Notes: generated by a model not told the origin, from the sequence alone. A stretch of DNA of 64,000 nt from Dehalococcoidia bacterium (GCA_022449765.1 JAKUPZ010000001.1:1-64000); one strand, 5' to 3'. Shown: positions 28,932 through 39,003, counted from the stretch's first letter. Numbers and translations: made by a program.

Positions 28932-29753
28932 ATGGCAGGAACGTTATTCATTGTCGCAACTCCAATTGGCAACTTGGAAGATATTACTTTTCGTGCTGTA
29001 AGGGTTTTGGGAGAAGTCGAGTTAATTGCCGCGGAAGACACACGAAGGACAAGAAAATTACTTAATCACCTAACTCTCAAAAAAAAGGTTATTAGTTTTA
29101 ATGAGCATAACTCGGGTGACAGAGTAAAAAATATAGTAGAGAAATTAAGCACTATTGATATTGCGCTTGTTACAGACGCAGGGACACCTTGCATCAGTGA
29201 TCCGGGAGCGTCATTGGTTGCAGAATGCTATGCCCAAGGGATTAAAGTCGTAAGTGTGCCCGGTGCTTCTTCCCTCACAGCCTCAATGGCAGTGTCCGGT
29301 TTTACAGCAAATGAATTCCTTTTCCTTGGCTTTTTAGCTCGTACTACCAATGTTCGTAAAGAAATTCTAGAGCGACATAAAACATATAGTAAACCCATAG
29401 TGATATTTGAAGCTCCTCATCGCATTCAATCTTTGCTAGCGGTAATTTTGGAAACTTTCGGAAACCGAGAATTAGCAATTTGCCGTGAGTTGACTAAATT
29501 GCACGAGGAGATTTTCAGAGGAACTGTCAAAGAGGCTTCTGAATTTTTTGAAAACCCTCGTGGAGAGTTCGTATTAGTAATACTAGGTAATAGCGAAGGT
29601 TCCATAGAAAAACCCCCTGATATAGAGGTTGTGAAAAAATCTATGGAGAAAGCCAAAATACAAGGATTTAGTCGTAGAGATGCTGCGAAAAAAGTGTCTA
29701 AAGAGCTTGGAGTTTCGCGACGCTCTGCTTACAGATTTTGGGAAACAGAGTAG
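28932..29753 (+). CDS. rsmI: 16S rRNA 2'-O-methyltransferase RsmI
   Basis: RsmI methylates the ribose of C1402 in 16S rRNA. I chose ATG 28932, which gives the typical start MAGTLFIVATPIGNLEDIT; an upstream TTG at 28908 adds residues not seen in the family. The 273-residue protein has the SAM-pocket segments AAEDTRRTRKLL, VTDAGTPCISDPG and SVPGASSLTASMAVSG. A C-terminal helix-turn-helix-like tail (FSRRDAAKKVSKELGVSRR) follows. The metG gene follows 46 bp later. Confidence 0.95.
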   Translation: MAGTLFIVATPIGNLEDITFRAVRVLGEVELIAAEDTRRTRKLLNHLTLKKKVISFNEHNSGDRVKNIVEKLSTIDIALVTDAGTPCISDPGASLVAECYAQGIKVVSVPGASSLTASMAVSGFTANEFLFLGFLARTTNVRKEILERHKTYSKPIVIFEAPHRIQSLLAVILETFGNRELAICRELTKLHEEIFRGTVKEASEFFENPRGEFVLVILGNSEGSIEKPPDIEVVKKSMEKAKIQGFSRRDAAKKVSKELGVSRRSAYRFWETE

Positions 29754-29799
29754 GCCAGTGACTGCTAATTGTTCAGGATCCTGTTAGAATTAAGTATCC

Positions 29800-31467
29800 A
29801 TGTCGCAAAGAATTTTGATTGGAGTAGCTTGGCCCTATGCTAATGGGCCTGCACATTTAGGGCACTTAGCAGGAGCCTATCTTCCGGCTGATGTTTTTGC
29901 CCGGTTTAATCGAATGATCGGTAATGAGGTACTTATGGTTTCGGGAAGCGATTGCCATGGAGCTCCTATTACTATGAGAGCAGACACTGAAGGCCTCAAG
30001 CCCAAGGATATTGTTGACAGGTACCATAAATCCTTCTTGGATACTTGGGACCGACTTGGCGTTTCGTTTGATTTGTTTACAACAACAATGACGGAAACTC
30101 ACCGACGAATCACTCATGAAATTTGGGCTTCATTATGGGAAAAAGGATTTTTGTATGAAGCGTCGATGAAAGTAGCTTACTCTCCTTCATTTGATAGATT
30201 CTTGCCGGATCGGTATGTTCGAGGCACATGCCCCCATTGCGAATTTATTGATGCTAGAGGTGATCAGTGTGACAATTGTGGAGCAATATTGGATCCAATT
30301 GATCTTCACGACATAGCTTACGTGCTTGATGGGGTTCGCCATCAAGTCGAGATCAGGGATTCAAACCACATTTTCCTAAAGCTTAGTGCTTTCCAGGATC
30401 AATTACTTTCTTGGATTGAACCGAAAGAATATTGGCGCCCAAACGTTCGTAATTTTTCTAAAGGAATTCTCAGTGAAGGCCTTAAAGATCGTGCTGTTAC
30501 CAGAAATCTAGATTGGGGTATATCAGTTCCTGTATCTGGTTATGAAGACAGAAGGATTTATGTTTGGTTTGAAGCTGTTATTGGGTACCTTTCGGCAAGC
30601 GTGGAATGGGCTGAGCTTTCAGGAGACACAGAAGCTTGGCGACCATTTTGGCAGGACTCTTCCACTAAAGCCTATTACTTCGTTGGAAAGGACAATATCC
30701 CATTTCATACTATTATTTGGCCTGCGATGCTAATGGGGAATGGTAACTATATTTTACCGTACGACGTACCAGCTAATGAATTTTTGAACCTTGAGGGACG
30801 TCAGCTTTCAACAAGCCGTAACTGGGCAGTTTGGGCTCCTGAGTACCTAGATAGGTTTGATCCTGACCCTTTGCGGTACCATTTAATTTCTAATCTTCCG
30901 GAGACAGGTGATTCAGATTTCTCATGGGCTGATTATGTTCGAAGCAATAATGACGAACTGGTAGCCACGTTTGGTAACTTGGTCCATAGGACGCTTACTC
31001 AGATATATCGCAATTTTGAAGGTAGAATTCCTACTCCTAATGCTTTGGACAAGGTGGACCAAGATTTAATAGATAAGTGCGAAGAAATTATGGATAAAGT
31101 CGCTTCTAGCTTGGGTCGAGTCAGGCTAAGGGAAGCATTAAGTACTGCGATGTTGCTTAGCCGTGAGGCCAATAGATACCTTGATCAGCGTGCTCCGTGG
31201 AAGCAAATTAAAGAAGATCCTGCATTGGCAGGGACAACATTGTACACAGCAGTTTGTGTACTTATGGTACTTCGTATAGTTATGTATCCATTTATACCGT
31301 TTAGCTCACAAAAGCTTCATGAATTGCTTGGGCAAACTGGCGAGATTCAGAATTTAGGTTGGGCAATAGAAAAACCTTTGCCGGGTACTAACATTCTTCC
31401 TCCGACACCGCTCTTCACTAAGTTAGAAGATTCAATCATTGATGAAATGGTTTCAAAACTAGGATGA
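29800..31467 (+). CDS. metG: Methionyl-tRNA synthetase
   Basis: MetRS charges tRNA-Met, including the initiator tRNA at 7.3 kb. The 555-residue class I enzyme has the nucleotide motif PYANGPAHLGHL (HIGH motif as HLGH). A zinc knuckle CPHC plus CDNC lies near residues 144-163, and the KMSKS loop is replaced by QLSTSRN. It ends after the anticodon-binding domain and lacks the C-terminal tRNA-binding extension found in longer MetRS. No ribosome site is obvious; a TAGAAT box lies 9 bp before the ATG. Confidence 0.97.
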   Translation: MSQRILIGVAWPYANGPAHLGHLAGAYLPADVFARFNRMIGNEVLMVSGSDCHGAPITMRADTEGLKPKDIVDRYHKSFLDTWDRLGVSFDLFTTTMTETHRRITHEIWASLWEKGFLYEASMKVAYSPSFDRFLPDRYVRGTCPHCEFIDARGDQCDNCGAILDPIDLHDIAYVLDGVRHQVEIRDSNHIFLKLSAFQDQLLSWIEPKEYWRPNVRNFSKGILSEGLKDRAVTRNLDWGISVPVSGYEDRRIYVWFEAVIGYLSASVEWAELSGDTEAWRPFWQDSSTKAYYFVGKDNIPFHTIIWPAMLMGNGNYILPYDVPANEFLNLEGRQLSTSRNWAVWAPEYLDRFDPDPLRYHLISNLPETGDSDFSWADYVRSNNDELVATFGNLVHRTLTQIYRNFEGRIPTPNALDKVDQDLIDKCEEIMDKVASSLGRVRLREALSTAMLLSREANRYLDQRAPWKQIKEDPALAGTTLYTAVCVLMVLRIVMYPFIPFSSQKLHELLGQTGEIQNLGWAIEKPLPGTNILPPTPLFTKLEDSIIDEMVSKLG

Positions 31468-31485
31468 ATAGTTGAGGAATTGACT

Positions 31486-32481
31486 GTGCCTAATTCGATT
31501 AATACCGGTGAGTTGGATGAGATTAGTAATTACATTTCTGAGCCTGTAATTACAGAGTTAGAGAGTGTCGTATCCAATTTACAAGATCTAGCGGTATCTT
31601 CAGGGTTTTCAAATGATGTAGTTTCACATGCGGTTATAAGCGGCGGTAAAAAGCTTAGACCAATCATTACTCTTTTGTCAGGGGCCGCCTGCTTAAAGAT
31701 TAATGAGTATGTTATTACGATGGCTACTGCGGTGGAATTGTTACATATAGCCACTTTGATTCACGACGATACGGTAGATAAGGCGGGATTACGAAGGGGA
31801 CGTTCAACTGCAAGCAGCATATTTGGAGATGATATTGCAGTTCTCTTAGGGGATTATATTTTTGCTACATCAGCAATGTTTGTATGCGATACAAAGAATA
31901 TACGAGTAATCCGAAGATTTTCTGAGACAATTATGGAGCTAGCTCGTGGAGAATTAGCTGAACGTTTTTCTGTATATGATTGGACGCAAGATATAGCAAA
32001 ATATGAACAACGTGTCTATGACAAAACTGCCTCATTAATATGTACAGCAGCTGAATCAGGGGCAATTTTGAGTGGCTCAGAACCTTCATACGCAGAAAAC
32101 CTGAAGCAGTACGGAATTAACTTGGGGATTGCTTTTCAGATAATCGACGACATTTTAGATTTCACTAGTACCGAAGAAGAACTTGGTAAGCCTGTGGGGA
32201 ATGATTTGATTCAAGGAACCATTACCTTGCCTGCACTAATTTACGCTAAAAGTTACCCAGAAGATCCCGTTTTGTTAAGGCTTAAAGCAGGCAGTAGAGA
32301 AGAAATTGACCTACGAGAGTTAGTGGATAGAATCAAAGATTCGTCTGCTCTTACAGAATCTTTTGATGTTGTGGATAACTATTGTGAACTTGCGAAGCTG
32401 AACCTAGAGGTGCTTCCATACTCAAGACCAAAATCTTCATTAGAGAAATTAATTGAATATGTAAGAGTTCGGAAAAGCTAA
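31486..32481 (+). CDS. Polyprenyl diphosphate synthase
   Basis: This enzyme builds all-trans prenyl chains for quinones or carrier lipids. I chose GTG 31486 because GAGGA lies 7 nt upstream; the alternative is TTG 31480. The 331-residue protein has the first Asp-rich motif IHDDTVDKAGLRRGR near residue 87 and the second IIDDILDFTS near residue 216. KLRP near residue 54 is also present. It overlaps the convergent lipA by 4 bp. Chain length cannot be set by eye; a menaquinone side chain is a reasonable guess in a respiring cell. Confidence 0.93.
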   Translation: MPNSINTGELDEISNYISEPVITELESVVSNLQDLAVSSGFSNDVVSHAVISGGKKLRPIITLLSGAACLKINEYVITMATAVELLHIATLIHDDTVDKAGLRRGRSTASSIFGDDIAVLLGDYIFATSAMFVCDTKNIRVIRRFSETIMELARGELAERFSVYDWTQDIAKYEQRVYDKTASLICTAAESGAILSGSEPSYAENLKQYGINLGIAFQIIDDILDFTSTEEELGKPVGNDLIQGTITLPALIYAKSYPEDPVLLRLKAGSREEIDLRELVDRIKDSSALTESFDVVDNYCELAKLNLEVLPYSRPKSSLEKLIEYVRVRKS

Positions 32482-33356
32482 ATGGCGGTTGCTGCAGCGT
32501 GCTGTTCGTCAGCGTGGTATGAAGAACGTACAAGTGGTCCGGCTGCAACACTGTCAAAACCTAAACTGTAGGCATCTTGTTCCAGTTCTGTAAATTCAGA
32601 AGGTGTATAGAATCGGTCCATCTCGATATGCTTTTGTGAAGGCCTCAAATATTGCCCTATTGTAAGCAATTTGACTCCAACATTGCGCAAATCTTTGAAT
32701 GTTTCGTGAAGTTCATCCGCTGTTTCTCCTAGCCCAACCATAAGCCCACTTTTAGTAGGAATATCAGGCGCATAGCGCTGAGCCTCCTCTAGAATAGAGA
32801 GGGATAAGTCATAATCACCTTTGCTTCTGACTGATTTGAATATTCGGCGTACAGATTCCAGGTTGTGGTTAAAGACGGCAGGTTGTGCATGCAATACCGT
32901 ATGCAAAGCCGACAGATTCCCTGCAAAATCAGGAGTTAGAATTTCAACTTTGCAGTTAGGGGAACTGCGATTTATTTGATTTAAGCATTCTGCAAAAATG
33001 GAGGCACCTCCATCAGGCAAATCATCACGGTTAACTGATGTGATGACGCAGTAATTGAGGTCTAATGTCTGCACTGTTTTTGCTAATCGTAGAGGCTCTT
33101 GCAAATCAAGAGTCTGAGGTTTTCCACTAGTTACGTCGCAATATCTACACGCACGTGTGCATATGTCTCCAAGTATCATGAATGTAGCGGATTTTCGTTC
33201 CCAGCATTCTCCGATATTTGGGCAACTAGCCTCCTCACACACAGTGTGAAGATCTGCAGATCGCAAAAGTTTACGCATGCCCAAATAATTTTCCCCACCA
33301 ACCCATCGTACTTTTAGCCATTCAGGCAATCTTTTCTTAGGGTTAGGTGTAGTCAC
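32478..33356 (-). CDS. lipA: Lipoyl synthase
   Basis: LipA is a radical-SAM enzyme that inserts two sulfurs into the octanoyl group on lipoyl domains. I chose GTG at 33356, which has AAGGA 6 nt upstream; an in-frame ATG at 33377 has no such site. The protein has the auxiliary-cluster motif CEEASCPNIGEC, the radical-SAM motif CTRACRYC, and KSGLMVGLGET. The conserved RSSYHAD is near the C-terminus. The lipB gene is not in the window. Confidence 0.96.
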   Translation of the reverse strand: MTTPNPKKRLPEWLKVRWVGGENYLGMRKLLRSADLHTVCEEASCPNIGECWERKSATFMILGDICTRACRYCDVTSGKPQTLDLQEPLRLAKTVQTLDLNYCVITSVNRDDLPDGGASIFAECLNQINRSSPNCKVEILTPDFAGNLSALHTVLHAQPAVFNHNLESVRRIFKSVRSKGDYDLSLSILEEAQRYAPDIPTKSGLMVGLGETADELHETFKDLRNVGVKLLTIGQYLRPSQKHIEMDRFYTPSEFTELEQDAYSLGFDSVAAGPLVRSSYHADEQHAAATAI

Positions 33357-33426
33357 AATTATTCCTTGTATATGCACATTCTGCTATCTCATCATCTACT
33401 AGACTCAGATGTAGTACAAGTTTTTA

Positions 33427-34800
33427 CTACTTTGTAGATAGCGTTATTGCCTGCCTTAAATTGCTTACAGGCAGTATTTCAATAGGGGGTTTTAGTTTAA
33501 ATTTAGATTGATTGAAATGAGGTACGATTACTTTAGTGTACCCTTGCCTATAGGCTTCATTGATTCGAGTTTCAAGGTTTGAAGCACTTCTGGTTTCTCC
33601 GTTGAGTCCTATTTCTCCAATAATCACACTTGATGGGTCTACGAGCTTGTCTAAATAGCTGGAGGCTATGGCCACTGCAATAGGTAAATCTACAGCGGTT
33701 TCTGAAATACGTAATCCACCAGGGACATTGACCATTAAATCTTGGTTCCCAAGTTGTACATTAGCGTGTCGCGATAATACCGCGGATATCATCATACTGC
33801 GATTAAAATCCACCCCGGTTATGGTCCTTCTAGGAGGGTTAAAAGTTGAAGGGTTTGTCAAAGCTTGTATTTCACAGAGGATGGGGCGAGATCCTTCAAG
33901 CGCAACTGCAATACATGATCCAGGAGAAGAAGTATCGCGTTCACTAATTAAAGCTGCAGAAGGATCCGTTAGTTGCTCCAGTCCGGTGCCTGTCATCTCA
34001 AATAATGCGACATCATTGGTGGACCCAAATCGATTTTTTGAATTTCGGATCATACGTAAATTACCGAAAGAGTCTCCCTCCAATGAAAGAACTACATCTA
34101 CCATGTGTTCAAGTACTTTAGGTCCTGCTATAGCCCCTTCTTTAGTGACATGACCAGTAAAAAAAGTGGGACTTCCTGATGATTTAGCCCAATTCACGAA
34201 AATTTGAGCACATTCGCGTATTTGCACGATGCTTCCAGCAGTAGAGCTTGAGGTGGAAGATGTTAATGTTTGTATCGAATCGATGATTAGAATATCAGGA
34301 GATAAGGCTGAAAGATGAGGACCAATAGTTTCGGTATCGGTTTCAGACAAGAAATAAATTTTTGAAGTGTCTACTCCTAGTCGCTCTCCTCTAATCCGAA
34401 CCTGTGTTCCAGATTCTTCACCAGAAAGGTACAGTACTTTTTTCCCTTGCTGGGTTAAAGAGTTTGCAACTTGCAGTAGGATTGTGGACTTTCCTATTCC
34501 GGGATCGCCTGCTAAAAGAAGCACCGATCCTGCTACTAATCCTCCGCCTAGAACACGATCAAACTCACTTAACCCGGAACTAATTCGGGAGCCATCTGAA
34601 ATGGGTTGTTCATCGAGTGTACTTACTTGTGATTCCGTATTAACCGGAATCCTATATTGTTTGGAGGCAGATGGACTTTCTTCTTTAAATTCAATTAAAG
34701 TCCCCCAGCTATGGCATGAGGGGCAGCGGCCATTCCATTTAGGAGACGAATGACCACAATCCTGGCAAAGAAAATGAGTTTTTTGGGTAGGCCGTAACAT
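33427..34800 (-). CDS. radA: DNA repair protein RadA
   Basis: RadA is a RecA-like helicase that drives branch migration in recombination. The 457-residue protein has a zinc finger CQDCG...CPSC at residues 13-31. Walker A GDPGIGKST is near 95, with the RadA motif KNRFG and a Lon-protease-like C-terminal domain (NVPGGLRISETAVDLPIA, GEIGLNGETR). It stands alone on the minus strand between clpC and lipA. Confidence 0.97.
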   Translation of the reverse strand: MLRPTQKTHFLCQDCGHSSPKWNGRCPSCHSWGTLIEFKEESPSASKQYRIPVNTESQVSTLDEQPISDGSRISSGLSEFDRVLGGGLVAGSVLLLAGDPGIGKSTILLQVANSLTQQGKKVLYLSGEESGTQVRIRGERLGVDTSKIYFLSETDTETIGPHLSALSPDILIIDSIQTLTSSTSSSTAGSIVQIRECAQIFVNWAKSSGSPTFFTGHVTKEGAIAGPKVLEHMVDVVLSLEGDSFGNLRMIRNSKNRFGSTNDVALFEMTGTGLEQLTDPSAALISERDTSSPGSCIAVALEGSRPILCEIQALTNPSTFNPPRRTITGVDFNRSMMISAVLSRHANVQLGNQDLMVNVPGGLRISETAVDLPIAVAIASSYLDKLVDPSSVIIGEIGLNGETRSASNLETRINEAYRQGYTKVIVPHFNQSKFKLKPPIEILPVSNLRQAITLSTK

Positions 34801-34863
34801 AGGACCTCATACTGCAGCATATGTTGCTTTGGCGCAAGGCGAGAGTGTCTAGTGCCTTACAAA

Positions 34864-34885
34864 ATAACAATTATTTAGTTGTTAT
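34864..34885 (-). terminator. Possible terminator after clpC
   Basis: On the minus strand ATAACAA and TTGTTAT form a 7-bp stem with an 8-nt loop, followed by TTTTG. The stem is all A/T and weak, but its place 11 bp after the clpC stop fits. Confidence 0.35.
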
Positions 34886-34896
34886 CAGTGGAATTA

Positions 34897-37377
34897 CTAT
34901 GCAGTAGTAGGGGCTGGCTCAGTTTGGACTTCATGTTTTATTAACAAAGAATCAAGCGCAGGGTCTTCGTTAACATCTACAATAACTGTTTGACCTGGCT
35001 GGAATTTTCCGCTGAGGACATCTTCAGATAGTGGGTCTTCAATTTTCTGTTCAATTAAGCGTCGCAAAGGCCTGGCTCCAAATGTTGGGTCATATCCCTT
35101 TTCTCCTAGCCATGCTTTTGCAGCTTCTGTTACATCTAAGCTAAGACCTTTTTCAAGCATCGGCTTTCGGACGTCATTCAACATGAGGTCTACGATACTC
35201 ACGATGTGCTCTTGGGTTAAGGCGTGAAACACGATTTGCCCGTCTATTCTATTAAGGAATTCGGGGCGGAAAAAGCGTTTAACCTCTTCTTCAACTTTTG
35301 ATTTCATTTTATCGTAGGCGTTGGCTTCCATCTTTGATTGCTCTAGAGTAGCGAAGCCTAATGAAGTATCACGCTTGATTAAATCTGACCCAATGTTCGA
35401 TGTCATCACAATTATAGTGTTCCTGAAATCTACTTTGCGGCCCTTTGCATCAGTTAAGTGCCCATCGTCAAATATTTGAAGCAGGAGATTGAATACTTCG
35501 GGGTGAGCTTTTTCAATTTCATCTAATAGAATGCACGTGTAGCTGCGTCGGCGAACAGCATCGGTTAGCTGCCCTCCTTCTTCGTAGCCTACATACCCAG
35601 GAGGTGCACCAATAAGTCTAGCTACGGTGTGACGTTCCATAAATTCAGACATATCTAATCGAATGATAGATTCGTCAGATCCAAACATGAACTCAGAAAG
35701 TGCACGCGCAAGCTCAGTCTTACCAACTCCAGTTGGTCCTAAGAACATAAAACTACCGATTGGTCGACGAGGGTCTTTTAATCCTGCCCGTGCGCGACGA
35801 ACTGCTTTCGCTATCGAAAGAACAGCTTCATCTTGACCAATTATTCGATGGTGTATGTGCTCTTCCATTTTAAGTAATCGTTCCGTCTCTTCAACAGCCA
35901 TACGTGTAACCGGTATTCCAGTCCACATACTTACTACTTCTGCTATTTCCTCACTTGTTACTGAATCTTTTTCTTCATCAGCGTTTGCCTGCCACTCCTC
36001 TTGTAATTGCTGTAGTTTTTCAGCAAGTTTCAATTCACGGTCTCGGAGCTCTGCAGCATATTCATATTGCTGTTGAGAGATTGCTTCATCTTTCTCACGA
36101 CGGACTGTTTCCAAAACTTTTTTGGATTCTTTTACAGATAGTGGAGTGCCGCTTGATCGAATTCTGACCTTTGAGCCAGCTTCATCCATTAGATCAATTG
36201 CTTTATCTGGTAGGTAGCGATCCGCTATAAAACGCGAAGCCAAAGTAGCAGCAGCTTGTAGTGCTTCGTCTTCGATAGTAACGCCATGATGCTCTTCGAA
36301 TTTAGCTTTTATCCCTCTAAGAATTTCGACAGTTTCTTCAGTAGAAGGTTCCTCTACATTTACTGGCTGGAAACGACGCTCTAAAGCAGGGTCTCGTTCC
36401 ACATATTTACGATAGTCGTCTAGGGTGGTTGCCCCTATGCATTGCAACTCTCCACGAGCAAGCGAAGGTTTTAAAATATTAGCGGCATCGACTGCACCCT
36501 CAGCGGCACCTGCTCCGACCATGGTGTGCATTTCGTCAATGAATAAAATACAGTTACCAGCGGCTTTAATTTCTTCCACTACTTTTTTTAGCCGCTCTTC
36601 AAATTCACCGCGGTATTTAGTGCCTGCAACAAGCGCCCCCATGTCCAGAGTAACAACCCTGCGGTTTGCTAGATTCTCAGGAACATCACCTGAGGTGACT
36701 TGCTGTGCCAGTGCTTCGACAATTGCAGTTTTTCCCACGCCAGGGGGACCGATAAGAACAGGATTATTTTTTGTACGCCTGCTCAAAATTTGTAATACAC
36801 GGGCGATTTCTTTACTGCGTCCTATTACAGGGTCTAATTTGTCAGCGCGGGCTGAGCTAGTCAAATCAATTCCTAGTTGATCAAGCGTGGGAGTTCTGGT
36901 ACTGCTCCGACTTTGTGATTTACCTTGCGACACGCTTTGATTGAGGATACGAGTAGTTTCAGCTCGTACTTTATCGAGTGATACCCCGAGGCTTTCAAGC
37001 ACTCCAGCGGCAACTCCTTCGCCTTCTCGCATAATACCAATTAGAAGGTGTTCTGTACCTATGTAGTGGTGGCTTAACCTGCGTGCTTCATCAACAGCAA
37101 GTTCAATAACTTTTTTAGCTCGAGGGGTTAGGCCAATGTCTCCAGGGGAAGGTCGCTCCCCTCGGCCGATAATGAATTCGACCGCTGATCTAACTTTTGA
37201 AAGCTCAACGTTCAAACTACTTAAAACGCGTGCGGCAACTCCGTCAGTTTCTCTGACCAAGCCTAGAAGAATATGTTCAGTACCAATGTAGTTATGATTG
37301 AAACGCTGAGCCTCTTCTTGGGCGAGCGAAAGAACTCTTCTTGCACGTTCTGAAAATTTTTCAAATCTGCTTGACAT
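34897..37377 (-). CDS. clpC: ATP-dependent Clp protease ATPase ClpC
   Basis: ClpC unfolds proteins and feeds them to ClpP. The 826-residue protein has two Clp-N repeats (residues 1-150) and a first AAA domain with [12 protein letters not shown] near 210. A central UVR/coiled region ([17 protein letters not shown]) follows, then a second AAA domain with [12 protein letters not shown] near 550, and a C-terminal D2-small domain. This is the ClpC rather than ClpB layout because the middle domain is short. The mcsA/mcsB/ctsR set usual in Firmicutes is absent. A GAGGAGA site precedes the ATG. Confidence 0.97.
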   Translation of the reverse strand: MSSRFEKFSERARRVLSLAQEEAQRFNHNYIGTEHILLGLVRETDGVAARVLSSLNVELSKVRSAVEFIIGRGERPSPGDIGLTPRAKKVIELAVDEARRLSHHYIGTEHLLIGIMREGEGVAAGVLESLGVSLDKVRAETTRILNQSVSQGKSQSRSSTRTPTLDQLGIDLTSSARADKLDPVIGRSKEIARVLQILSRRTKNNPVLIGPPGVGKTAIVEALAQQVTSGDVPENLANRRVVTLDMGALVAGTKYRGEFEERLKKVVEEIKAAGNCILFIDEMHTMVGAGAAEGAVDAANILKPSLARGELQCIGATTLDDYRKYVERDPALERRFQPVNVEEPSTEETVEILRGIKAKFEEHHGVTIEDEALQAAATLASRFIADRYLPDKAIDLMDEAGSKVRIRSSGTPLSVKESKKVLETVRREKDEAISQQQYEYAAELRDRELKLAEKLQQLQEEWQANADEEKDSVTSEEIAEVVSMWTGIPVTRMAVEETERLLKMEEHIHHRIIGQDEAVLSIAKAVRRARAGLKDPRRPIGSFMFLGPTGVGKTELARALSEFMFGSDESIIRLDMSEFMERHTVARLIGAPPGYVGYEEGGQLTDAVRRRSYTCILLDEIEKAHPEVFNLLLQIFDDGHLTDAKGRKVDFRNTIIVMTSNIGSDLIKRDTSLGFATLEQSKMEANAYDKMKSKVEEEVKRFFRPEFLNRIDGQIVFHALTQEHIVSIVDLMLNDVRKPMLEKGLSLDVTEAAKAWLGEKGYDPTFGARPLRRLIEQKIEDPLSEDVLSGKFQPGQTVIVDVNEDPALDSLLIKHEVQTEPAPTTA

Positions 37378-37426
37378 GGAGTCTCCTCTACATATCTAAA
37401 CACAATAACCGAGATAAGGCGATACC

Positions 37427-38569
37427 TCAATCAACAGGATCAAAATATTCGGTTGGCCAATCCTCATCTTCAGCAGCTTGTTTTAGGCTGAGCCCTAGCC
37501 TGCGGCGAACCGGGTCTAGGCTGATGATTTTCAATTCAAGTGTATCCCCAATGGTCACAATATCTTTAGGGTGATTGATGTGTTTTTCAGTCAATTCTGA
37601 GATATGAATTAGTCCTTCAATCCCTTCACCAACCTTGGCAAAAGCACCAAATTCCGACAGCTTAGTTATTTGGCCAGATATAAGTTGGCCTACTGAATAT
37701 TTGTCGGACGCATCCGACCATGGAGTAGGAGTAAGCCTTCGCATGCTTAGGCCTATTCGCTTTGATTCATTATCTATGCTGATGACTTCAACATTAACGG
37801 TTTGCCCGACATTGATGAAATCGTCAATTTTTTTAACGGGATTCCAAGATAATTCTGTCAAATGGACAAGTCCATCTACTCCGCCAATGTCGACAAATGC
37901 TCCGAATTTTGATATGCCCGTTACCGTACCTTCGCGGCGGTCTCCTATCACTAGTCCTTGGAGAAGCTCACCCTTTAATATATTTTTTTCTTCTTGAGTT
38001 GCATTACGTTCTGAGAAGACTGCTTTGTTTTTCTTGCGGTTTACTTCAATAGCTTTCATTGTGACTGTGCTGCCTAGTTTTCTCGTGAGCGCAACTTCTT
38101 GATCGTAGCCGGGCTCAAGAACTACATGGGAAAGCGGGATAAAACACTGTAAGCCGTCAACATTGACTACAACGCCTCCACGGTTATGCCCAGTTACTAT
38201 CCCCGAAACGGATTCATTTTGCTCAAAGGAATTTTCTACTTTGGCCCAAGCAGTGATTGATTGGGCCCGGTCAAATGAAAGCATAATTTGACCATTTCGC
38301 GCTTTAGTGTCTAGAACCATAACGTCGATGGAATCTCCGATTTTGAATCGTTCGGTCGCAGGCATTGGATAAATAGATCGAATTTCACTAGAAGGGATCA
38401 TTCCTTCGAATTTATAGCCTACGGAAAGAGATATACCATTTTCATCCATGCCCATAACTTGGCCTTTTACTATGCGACCTGTGCGAAGTTCAGCATGCGC
38501 TTCTTCGCTCGCAAGTAATTCAGCCATAGTAGGTTGCTCAGAATTATCGAAATTAGGCTTGTATGCCAT
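37427..38569 (-). CDS. rpsA: S1 RNA-binding domain protein, ribosomal protein S1-like
   Basis: This protein helps the ribosome bind mRNA. The 380-residue protein has four S1 repeats at about 30-95, 110-175, 195-265 and 285-355. The last two are the best conserved (SKFGAFVDIGGVDGLVHLTE and SEFGAFAKVGEGIEGLIHI). Four repeats is the short form usual outside proteobacteria. A strong promoter lies upstream. Since many genes here lack good ribosome sites, S1 may matter for their translation; that is inference. Confidence 0.93.
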   Translation of the reverse strand: MAYKPNFDNSEQPTMAELLASEEAHAELRTGRIVKGQVMGMDENGISLSVGYKFEGMIPSSEIRSIYPMPATERFKIGDSIDVMVLDTKARNGQIMLSFDRAQSITAWAKVENSFEQNESVSGIVTGHNRGGVVVNVDGLQCFIPLSHVVLEPGYDQEVALTRKLGSTVTMKAIEVNRKKNKAVFSERNATQEEKNILKGELLQGLVIGDRREGTVTGISKFGAFVDIGGVDGLVHLTELSWNPVKKIDDFINVGQTVNVEVISIDNESKRIGLSMRRLTPTPWSDASDKYSVGQLISGQITKLSEFGAFAKVGEGIEGLIHISELTEKHINHPKDIVTIGDTLELKIISLDPVRRRLGLSLKQAAEDEDWPTEYFDPVD

Positions 38570-38597
38570 TTAATACACCGTCAGTTATTTGCATAAA

Positions 38598-38626
38598 ATT
38601 TTATGTTTATCCTTTGAGGCTGTAAA
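38598..38626 (-). promoter_or_regulatory. Promoter of the rpsA-like gene
   Basis: On the minus strand TTTACA (38626-38621), then exactly 17 bp, then TAAAAT (38603-38598). Each hexamer has one mismatch. Transcription would start about 20 nt before the ATG. Confidence 0.7.
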
Positions 38627-38679
38627 CCCAGGAAGTGGGTATAACTGGCAGAAATAAAAATAAATTATTGTGCGATAGA

Positions 38680-38705
38680 AATAAAAAACCCGGGCATCGC
38701 CCGGG
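38680..38705 (-). terminator. Intrinsic terminator of 5S rRNA
   Basis: On the minus strand a 7-bp GC stem (CCCGGGC/GCCCGGG, 38705-38689) is followed by six T (38688-38683) and more T-rich bases. It starts 14 nt after the mature 5S end. Confidence 0.9.
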
Positions 38706-38718
38706 TATATATTTTAAG

Positions 38719-38832
38719 CTGGCGGTGACCTATTTTCCCAGCAAGTTGCCCTACCAGTATCGTAAGCGCTGGAGCGTTTCACTTCCGTGTTCGGGATGGG
38801 TACGGGTGGGTCCACTCCGCTCAAACCACCAA
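38719..38832 (-). rRNA. rrf: 5S ribosomal RNA
   Basis: On the minus strand the ~114-nt sequence has the 5S landmarks CCATCCCGAACACGG and AACGCTCCAGC. Helix I pairs TGGTGGT at the 5' end with ACCGCCA at the 3' end. It has its own promoter upstream and its own terminator downstream. It is 31 kb from 23S and on the opposite strand. Ends are set from helix I and may be off by one or two bases. Confidence 0.97.
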
Positions 38833-38839
38833 CTAGAAT

Positions 38840-38868
38840 ATGATAATTCTCTCTGGATTAATTGTCAA
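38840..38868 (-). promoter_or_regulatory. Promoter of 5S rRNA
   Basis: On the minus strand a perfect TTGACA (38868-38863), 17 bp, then TATCAT (38845-38840). The expected start (about 38833) coincides with the mature 5' end of 5S, so little or no 5' trimming would be needed. Confidence 0.8.
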
Positions 38869-38874
38869 CACTGA

Positions 38875-38916
38875 TTTTTCCGTTCCAGCAGTCTATAGAC
38901 TGCTGGAACGGAAAAA
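38875..38916. repeat. 42-nt perfect palindrome
   Basis: Bases 38875-38916 are fully self-complementary with no spacer, centred on TATA-type bases at 38895/38896. Each half begins TTTTTCCGTTCCAGCAG. It lies between the 5S promoter (6 bp away) and the rplS promoter. T-runs precede and A-runs follow on both strands, the reverse of an intrinsic terminator. Confidence 0.9.
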
Positions 38917-38974
38917 GAAATTGATTAATAAAACTCGGAATCCGCACTATCTTTGTGAGGTAGGTGCAAGAATC

Positions 38975-39003
38975 TTGCTGTTTTTAAGTGAGGAAACTAT
39001 AAT
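38975..39003 (+). promoter_or_regulatory. Promoter of rplS
   Basis: A perfect TATAAT (38998-39003) has TTGCTG (38975-38980) exactly 17 bp upstream. The leader to the rplS ATG is about 32 nt and includes AGGTG as ribosome site. Confidence 0.6.
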
